Shown here in pieces: positions 58,828 through 64,000 of a DNA stretch of 64,000 bases (within the stretch, counting starts at the first letter, position 1; every line of letters begins with the position of its first letter). The DNA comes from Sphingomonadales bacterium (GTDB lineage: Bacteria > Pseudomonadota > Alphaproteobacteria > Sphingomonadales > Sphingomonadaceae). The DNA lies in the NCBI GenBank assembly GCA_016720115.1, contig JADJXT010000002.1, positions 372,001-436,000 of the forward strand. The letters are read 5' to 3'. Both the position numbers and the translations under genes were made by a program. The notes beneath the pieces were generated by a model, which worked only from the letters and a program-made list of their open reading frames with translations, was not told where the DNA came from and did not search any database.

Positions 58828-59301
58828 TCAGGGGATTTCTTCGCCCCAGATACGGTCGGCTTCGATATAGCCGACGCGTCCGGCAATATCGAGGCGGCAC
58901 CAGCCCTTTTGACAATCGTCGATGCGGCCTACCACGCCCTTTTCAACGCGCCAGGAAATGCGCGCTGTCGCCGCCGGTTGTTCGCGCAGCGTCGAAATGC
59001 CGGTAGCGGTTACAATGGCAGTGCGGTCCGGGCTCAACAATCGCACATGCATCCAGCCCTGATCGCCATCGGGATCCTCAACCTTGCGCCACACCTCGTG
59101 CACCGACACAACCTTCACCGGCAGAAACTGGCGCTTATACACCCATTTGACAGGGAATTCTGTACTCGGGCCGGTGCGGGTTCGCGCCTCTGGCTCGTCA
59201 ATCGATGCCCAGTAAGGCGTCTTTTTGGTCGATTGCGCAATGGCATTGCCCCCGGCACCAACCAATGCGACTGCGATCATCAATTTTACGATATTTTGCA
59301 T
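58828..59301 (-). CDS. exported SH3-domain protein
   Basis: A 157-residue protein from the ATG at 59301. A signal peptide (MQNIVKLMIAVALVGAGGNAIAQ) precedes two bacterial SH3-like segments: EARTRTGPSTEFPVKWVYKRQFLPVKVVSVHEVWRKVEDPDGDQGWMHVRLL and STLREQPAATARISWRVEKGVVGRI...GWCRLDIAGRVGYIEADRIWG. Such proteins bind cell-wall or other ligands in the periplasm. The ligand here is unknown. Confidence 0.83.
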   Translation of the reverse strand: MQNIVKLMIAVALVGAGGNAIAQSTKKTPYWASIDEPEARTRTGPSTEFPVKWVYKRQFLPVKVVSVHEVWRKVEDPDGDQGWMHVRLLSPDRTAIVTATGISTLREQPAATARISWRVEKGVVGRIDDCQKGWCRLDIAGRVGYIEADRIWGEEIP

Positions 59302-59410
59302 ATATTCCAGCAACCTGCTGCCCCAGTCCCCTTCCTATAGTGTAAGCAATGCCGACAGTTCAAGGGTGATAGCTTGACGTCGCCTTTCTACGCGCCATAG
59401 GGTTGCTGGC

Positions 59411-60409
59411 ATGACCCAGTTCCAACGCATCGAACGCCCGCGCGTCGCCGTCACCCGCAAGCTTTTGCCGCAGATCGAAGCGCGCATGGCAGAATTGTTC
59501 GATTGTAGTTTCAATGCCGACGACCATGAAATGTCAGCGGATGAAATCGCGGAGCTAATGCAGGATGCCGACATATTGGTTCCGACCGTCACCGACCGCA
59601 TTGACGCAGAGTTGATAGCGCGCGCGCCGACTTCACTCAAAATGTTCGCCAATTTCGGCGCAGGCGTGAACCACATCGATCTTGCCGCTGCCAAGGCGAA
59701 AGCCATACTTGTTACCAACACCCCCGGTGTGTTCACCGAGGACACCGCCGATCTGACGATGGCGCTGATCCTCAACGTCCCGCGTCGATTGGGCGAAGGC
59801 CATCGGCTGATGCGTTCGGGCGAGTGGAAGGGCTGGACCCCCACCGGCATGCTGGGCCACCGCATCGGCGGCAAGACGCTGGGTATTATCGGCTTTGGCC
59901 GGATTGGTGAGGCTGTGGCCCTGCGCGCACGCGCTTTTGGATTGAACATCCTTTACAACAAGCGTCATCGACTCCCCGCGAGCATCGAAGACGAACTGGG
60001 CGTGACCTTCGAGCCTGACCTCGACCGGTTGGCCGCCAAAAGCGACATCATCACGCTGCACTGCCCGCTGACCGCCGAAACCGACAAGCTGATGAGCCGC
60101 GAGCGGATCGGCCTGATGAAACGCGACGGTTATCTGATCAACAGCTCGCGCGGCGAACTGGTTGATGAAGACGCACTGATCGAGGCCCTGACCCGGGGAA
60201 GGATCGCCGGGGCGGGGCTTGATGTGTACAATCATGAACCAGCCATCGACCCGCGTTTTCTCTCCATCCCCAACGTCGTCCTGCTACCGCATCTCGGCAG
60301 CGCAACATATGAAGGCCACGAGGCATCGGGCGAAAAGGTCATCGCCAATATCCGGATATTTTCCGACGGCCACCGCCCGCCCGACCAGGTCCTCGAAGGC
60401 TGGGCGTAA
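59411..60409 (+). CDS. D-2-hydroxyacid dehydrogenase (glyoxylate/hydroxypyruvate reductase type)
   Basis: A 332-residue NAD(P)-dependent enzyme without an ACT domain. The N-terminal catalytic segment (FGAGVNHIDLAAAKAKAILVTNTPGVFTEDTADLTM) and the Rossmann motif GKTLGIIGFGRIGEAVALRARAFG are clear. Catalytic Arg (SSRGELVDE), Glu (YNHEPAIDP) and His (LPHLGSATYEGHEA) are intact. The substrate is probably glyoxylate or hydroxypyruvate. It precedes amtB by about 100 bp. Confidence 0.9.
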   Translation: MTQFQRIERPRVAVTRKLLPQIEARMAELFDCSFNADDHEMSADEIAELMQDADILVPTVTDRIDAELIARAPTSLKMFANFGAGVNHIDLAAAKAKAILVTNTPGVFTEDTADLTMALILNVPRRLGEGHRLMRSGEWKGWTPTGMLGHRIGGKTLGIIGFGRIGEAVALRARAFGLNILYNKRHRLPASIEDELGVTFEPDLDRLAAKSDIITLHCPLTAETDKLMSRERIGLMKRDGYLINSSRGELVDEDALIEALTRGRIAGAGLDVYNHEPAIDPRFLSIPNVVLLPHLGSATYEGHEASGEKVIANIRIFSDGHRPPDQVLEGWA

Positions 60410-60512
60410 TTTCCTGTCGATAGAAGCTTTGTCCGCATAATTTGCAATTGCGGCGGTCCGTCCGCTGGCTTAGAGACCTGCCCAAAATATCTACATATCG
60501 GGGAGGTCGGCC

Positions 60513-61817
60513 ATGCATTTTTCGCCTAGGATTGCTGCATTTTTCAGCACATTGGTGATGGCTGCGCCCGCATTTGCACAGGATGCTGCCGAGGCAGTCC
60601 CTGACAGCGGCGATACCGCATGGGTATTGACCGCCTCTGCATTGGTATTGATGATGACGCTGCCCGGCCTTGCCTTGTTCTACGGCGGGCTGGTGCGCAC
60701 AAAGAATTTCCTTTCCGTCCTTATCCAGTGTGGCGCGATTGCGGCGATTACCTCGCTGTTGTGGATCGTTATCGGATACAGCCTGGCATTTTCTGCCTCC
60801 GAAGGCACGGTTATCGGCAACCTGCAAAATCTGATGTTCAGCAACATGTTTGCGATGCGCGACGGGCAAACGATTGGCGAGCTGGTATTCGGCCTGTTCC
60901 AGATGACTTTTGCGATCATCACCCCGGCGCTGATCGTTGGCGCATGGGCTGAACGCGCACGCTTTGGCTGGGTCGTGGCATTCAGCGCGCTGTGGAGCCT
61001 GCTGGTCTACATCCCAGTCGCGCGCTGGGTATGGGGCAACGGATTTCTTGCCAATCAGGGTGTGATCGATTTTGCAGGCGGCATTGTGGTGCACACCACC
61101 GCTGGTATTTCTGCGCTGGTCGTCGCCTTGATGCTCGGCAAGCGTATGGGTTTTCCGCGCACCTTGATGCTGCCGCATAGCCCCGCGCTGACGGTCGCTG
61201 GCGCGGGCCTGCTGTGGGTCGGCTGGTTCGGTTTCAATGGCGGATCGGCTCTGGCAGCGAATGACGATGGCGCGGCAACCGCGATCATCGTCACCCATCT
61301 CGCCGCATCGGTGGCGGCGCTGGTCTGGATGCTGATGGAGAAAATCAAGGTGGGCAAGGCAACCGCTGTCGGCTTCGCCACCGGTGCCATTGCCGGCCTT
61401 GCAACCATCACGCCTGCCTCGGGATCGGTCGGGCCGTTGGGCGCGATCATTCTTGGCGTGCTTGCCGGCGTGGTGTGCTTCTATGCCGTGCACCTCGTCA
61501 AAGGCAAATTGCAGATCGACGACTCGCTTGATGTATTCGCCGTTCATGGCGTGGGCGGCATCATGGGTTCGGTGCTGCTGGCTGTCCTTATATCTCCGAC
61601 GTTCGGCGGCAATGGCTATGCCGAAGGGATGGCCATGGGCAGCCAGTTGTGGGCGCAGATTAAGGGCGTCGGCATTGTCGCGGTTTACTCTGCGGTTGTG
61701 ACGGTGATTGTCGGCTATATGGTGTCGATGGTGATCCCGATGCGTGTCAGCGAAGATCAGGAACGCGACGGCCTCGATATTTCGAGCCATGGCGAACGGG
61801 CCTGGGATATGGGCTGA
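60513..61817 (+). CDS. amtB: ammonium transporter AmtB
   Basis: A 434-residue channel with a signal sequence (MHFSPRIAAFFSTLVMAAPAFAQ) and eleven predicted membrane helices. The pore-lining twin histidines lie in GIVVHTTAGISALV and VFAVHGVGGIMGS. It conducts ammonia into the cell. The usual partner glnK is not adjacent. It fits with gltBD in nitrogen assimilation, though the two are far apart. Confidence 0.95.
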   Translation: MHFSPRIAAFFSTLVMAAPAFAQDAAEAVPDSGDTAWVLTASALVLMMTLPGLALFYGGLVRTKNFLSVLIQCGAIAAITSLLWIVIGYSLAFSASEGTVIGNLQNLMFSNMFAMRDGQTIGELVFGLFQMTFAIITPALIVGAWAERARFGWVVAFSALWSLLVYIPVARWVWGNGFLANQGVIDFAGGIVVHTTAGISALVVALMLGKRMGFPRTLMLPHSPALTVAGAGLLWVGWFGFNGGSALAANDDGAATAIIVTHLAASVAALVWMLMEKIKVGKATAVGFATGAIAGLATITPASGSVGPLGAIILGVLAGVVCFYAVHLVKGKLQIDDSLDVFAVHGVGGIMGSVLLAVLISPTFGGNGYAEGMAMGSQLWAQIKGVGIVAVYSAVVTVIVGYMVSMVIPMRVSEDQERDGLDISSHGERAWDMG

Positions 61818-61829
61818 GCGCCCCAGCGC

Positions 61830-62162
61830 TCAGTCAAACACCAGCGTCAGTGACCGAAAAAGATCGCGATCGAGCGGTTCGTCGAACCGGCAGCCAAGCT
61901 TGCCGCCTTCGCACCACACCGCATTGGCCGCGATCGCCTTGCCCCCGGCAAAACGCAGCCAAAGGCGTTCACCCGCTTTGAACAAGCCGTCGACGGCGAT
62001 GCGGCAGCCATAAGCGGACAGTTCATCCAACGCAGCTTCGAGCGGTTGGCGACCATGGCCGCGAACGCTGGCGCGTTTGATGACAACCGGGTGACGCACA
62101 GCGCCACGCAGTTCAAGCTTTGCCGGAGCTACTTTTCGATAAGCGGACGTTGCCAGACCCAT
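61830..62162 (-). CDS. PilZ-domain protein
   Basis: A 110-residue single PilZ domain. The c-di-GMP-binding motif RxxxR is not perfect at the N-terminus (LELRGAVRHPVVIKRASVRG); the second motif, DELSAYGCRIAV (D-x-S-x-x-G), is present. Stranded segments LWLRFAGGKAIAANAVWCEGGKLGCRFDEPL complete it. Binding is uncertain. It is convergent with amtB. Confidence 0.83.
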   Translation of the reverse strand: MGLATSAYRKVAPAKLELRGAVRHPVVIKRASVRGHGRQPLEAALDELSAYGCRIAVDGLFKAGERLWLRFAGGKAIAANAVWCEGGKLGCRFDEPLDRDLFRSLTLVFD

Positions 62163-62228
62163 ACCCTGTTCCCCACAGATCGAAATCTAACGGAACAAGG
62201 TCAACGAATGGTAAATGCAAATACCCGC

Positions 62229-63629
62229 TCAGTCCCCCGTCAGGATGCGGTCGACAAGCTGCTTCACCGTCGGCACGAAGCCATTGGAATAAAAGGGATC
62301 GCGCCCGAATTCATAGGCGGCATGCCCTGCAAACATCAGGTTTTCATCGATCGGTTCGCCATGCGCGATATTCTGCAGCGCCTTCTGGATGCAGAAACTG
62401 CGCGGGTCGGCGAGGCGTCCGGTCGAGTTATTGTCATGGTCTTTCCACGACGAAAAACCGCAATGCGACAGGCAGCCCATGCAATCGGCCTGATCCTTGC
62501 GGATCACCGCGCCTTCATCCGGTTTCACGAAGATGACGGTGTTGTCGGGCGTCTTCAGTGCCATCGTAAACCCGCGCGCATCCCATTCGCGGGCCCGTTG
62601 CAGATCATGCGGCGTCACCCAGAAATTCTTGCCGCGCACTCCAACGTCGAGCGTCGTGGTATGGTCGCCCGCCTGTTCGGTCGAATAGGGAATTTGCCGC
62701 TCTGACCGCCCTTGCAATTCGCGCAGGAACGGATTGATCACCGCGCTTGAATAGAAACCGGTAGGCGAGAATTTGTGCAGCAGCACACCGCCTTCGGGAA
62801 TCTTGGTCAGATGGTCTTTCCACGCCTGCGGGATCGGGCTTTCCTGCGTCAGCAGCGGGCGGGTACCATATTGGAAGGCGATTTGGCCAAGTTCGGGATT
62901 GTCGATCCAATGTTCCCAGTCGCGCAGATACCAGACGCCGCCTGCCATAACGATCGGCAGTTCGTCAGGAATGCCTTCTGCGCGCATGGTATCGCGCAGC
63001 GCCTTGACGCGCGGATAAGGATCTTCGGGCTTGGTCGGGTCTTCGGCGTTGGAAAGCCCGTTATGCCCACCCGCAAGCCAGGGATCTTCATAGACCACCG
63101 CACCCAGCCATTCGGGAACCTTGCTATAGGCGCGCTTCCACAGCGCTCGGAAGGCGCGCGCGGAGCTGATGATCGGAAGGTAATAGACGCCATATTGCGC
63201 CGCGATTTCGGAAAGCTTGTAGGGCATCCCTGCACCGCAGGTCACGCCTGTTACCAGCCCCTTGGTCTTTTCGAGGACGCCGTGCAGGATGCGCTGGGCG
63301 CCGCCCATTTCCCACAACACGTTGATGTTGATGGCACCGCCGGGTGCAATGTCATAGGCGCGCTTCACTTGGGCGATGCCACCGCGAATGCCATATTCGA
63401 CCAGCTCTTCATGGCGCTCGGCACGGGTCTTTCCGTGAAAAACCTGTGGTATCATGTCGCCATTGTCATCATAGCTGTCAGCGTTCACCGCAGATACGGT
63501 GCCAATGCCACCAGCGGCGGCCCAGGCGCCCGAACTTGCATGATTGGTAACCGCGACACCCTTGCCGCCTTCGACAAGCGGCCAGACTTCGCGGCCACCA
63601 TATATAATGGGCTTCAGACCCTTGAACAC
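62229..63629 (-). CDS. NAD(P)H-dependent flavin oxidoreductase, nitronate monooxygenase-like
   Basis: A 466-residue flavoenzyme of the TIM-barrel nitronate monooxygenase/2-nitropropane dioxygenase family. Segments include GVAVTNHASSGAWAAAGGIGTVSA, GGAININVLWEMGG, TCGAGMPYKLSEIAAQYGVYYLPIISS, and GGHNGLSNA. An extra Cys-containing C-terminal segment (DCMGCLSHCGFSSW) is unusual for the simple family and typical of the longer bacterial subgroup. The real substrate is unknown; reported activities include nitronate oxidation and NAD(P)H:quinone reduction. Confidence 0.8.
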   Translation of the reverse strand: MFKGLKPIIYGGREVWPLVEGGKGVAVTNHASSGAWAAAGGIGTVSAVNADSYDDNGDMIPQVFHGKTRAERHEELVEYGIRGGIAQVKRAYDIAPGGAININVLWEMGGAQRILHGVLEKTKGLVTGVTCGAGMPYKLSEIAAQYGVYYLPIISSARAFRALWKRAYSKVPEWLGAVVYEDPWLAGGHNGLSNAEDPTKPEDPYPRVKALRDTMRAEGIPDELPIVMAGGVWYLRDWEHWIDNPELGQIAFQYGTRPLLTQESPIPQAWKDHLTKIPEGGVLLHKFSPTGFYSSAVINPFLRELQGRSERQIPYSTEQAGDHTTTLDVGVRGKNFWVTPHDLQRAREWDARGFTMALKTPDNTVIFVKPDEGAVIRKDQADCMGCLSHCGFSSWKDHDNNSTGRLADPRSFCIQKALQNIAHGEPIDENLMFAGHAAYEFGRDPFYSNGFVPTVKQLVDRILTGD

Positions 63630-63700
63630 TCAAACTACCCCTAATCTGCCTGCGCCAACCGGCGCATCTTCCCCAATGCCAGATTCGCTAGACGAATGCC

Positions 63701-64000
63701 TCAATCTTGTCGCGCAAAATCGGCGCGGCGCATCGTCGCGCCATAAAGTTGCTGGTAACGCGTGAGCATTTCCGCCTCACCATATTCGGCAAGCGCACGG
63801 GCATAATTGGCATGGGCCAGCTCGGTGCGCAATTCGACGCTGCTGCCAATGTCGCGCAGCGCCGCAGCAAATCCATCCTCGTCATCGCGATTGACAATGA
63901 AACGGCGGTTTTCGCGCGATACCATCGCCGCCACATCGCCGACATTGGTTGCCACCACGGGGCGCGCCGCCGCCATCGCCTCGACCAGCGAGATCGGATA
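63701..64000 (-). CDS. glycosyltransferase family 1 (GT4-like), C-terminal part
   Basis: About 100 codons remain, open to the right window edge. The visible segment, YPISLVEAMAAARPVVATNVGDVAAMVSRENRRFIVNRDD, is the conserved C-terminal nucleotide-sugar binding region of GT-B enzymes, including the E-x-x-x-x-x-x-E-like SLVEAMAA motif. It would act in polysaccharide or glycolipid synthesis. The acceptor cannot be judged. Confidence 0.85.
   Translation of the reverse strand, partial: YPISLVEAMAAARPVVATNVGDVAAMVSRENRRFIVNRDDEDGFAAALRDIGSSVELRTELAHANYARALAEYGEAEMLTRYQQLYGATMRRADFARQD

Noticed and set aside
1..64000. CRISPR arrays, rRNA genes and riboswitches.
   Set aside because: No regularly spaced direct repeats, no rRNA sequence and no riboswitch core that I recognise were seen.

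Overview
The window looks like a chromosomal segment of an alphaproteobacterium, most likely Sphingomonadales (Sphingopyxis/Sphingorhabdus type). I infer this from the protein sequences, the GC-rich coding, the CopA-CopB pair next to a pectin locus, the purA/hisZ/serA/serC order and the short CGTCA...TGACG intergenic palindromes. No database search was possible, so family calls rest on recognisable motifs.

Layout. (1) 1-4211: the end of a cysQ-like phosphatase, a flavin reductase-like gene, and a copper-resistance cluster (copA, copB and two small Cys/Met/His-rich exported proteins). (2) 4305-6917: a decaying pectin/uronate locus. It holds a 57-codon uxaC/uxuB-like chimeric scar, an intact esterase, an intact pectate lyase and the last ~85 codons of a TonB-dependent receptor. 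(3) 6916-17809: an accessory region. A relaxase begins exactly where the receptor breaks off. It is followed by a compact four-gene ABC three-component (ABC-3C) conflict-type operon, an AbiEi/AbiEii toxin-antitoxin pair, a solitary mobile mystery protein A regulator, an arsRC-acr3-arsH operon and an AT-rich small gene with its ribosome-binding site inside a hairpin. (4) 17810-25395: a second element, about 7.6 kb, bounded by direct repeats of the tRNA-Leu 3' end. It carries a P4-type integrase, a second tyrosine recombinase and a type III restriction-modification system (mod, res). Just inside each end is a tandem AAAAGGCCCCC repeat. (5) 25376-64000: mostly housekeeping chromosome. In order: tRNA-Leu(CAG), an NDUFA9-like protein, uppP, gltD-gltB, putA, rpmB, an acyl-CoA dehydrogenase, purA, an esterase, hisZ, serA, serC, PepSY and MsrQ-like membrane genes, an extensin-like protein, a LOG-family protein, an IS5/IS427-type insertion sequence, two cytochromes c, pheA, a fatty-acid desaturase, polA, a D-2-hydroxyacid dehydrogenase, amtB, a PilZ protein, a nitronate monooxygenase-like enzyme and the end of a glycosyltransferase.

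The most interesting part is 8596-11785. A Rad50/RecF-like ABC ATPase with a zinc ribbon, a small winged-helix-like middle component and a C-terminal-component protein are translationally coupled. They are preceded by a 64-residue membrane-anchored peptide whose tail carries the same GDxVGRDK motif as the N-terminus of the C-terminal-component protein. This suggests a membrane-tethered sensing or assembly module attached to an ABC-3C defence system. With AbiE and type III R-M, the window clusters at least three candidate defence systems beside one tRNA gene.
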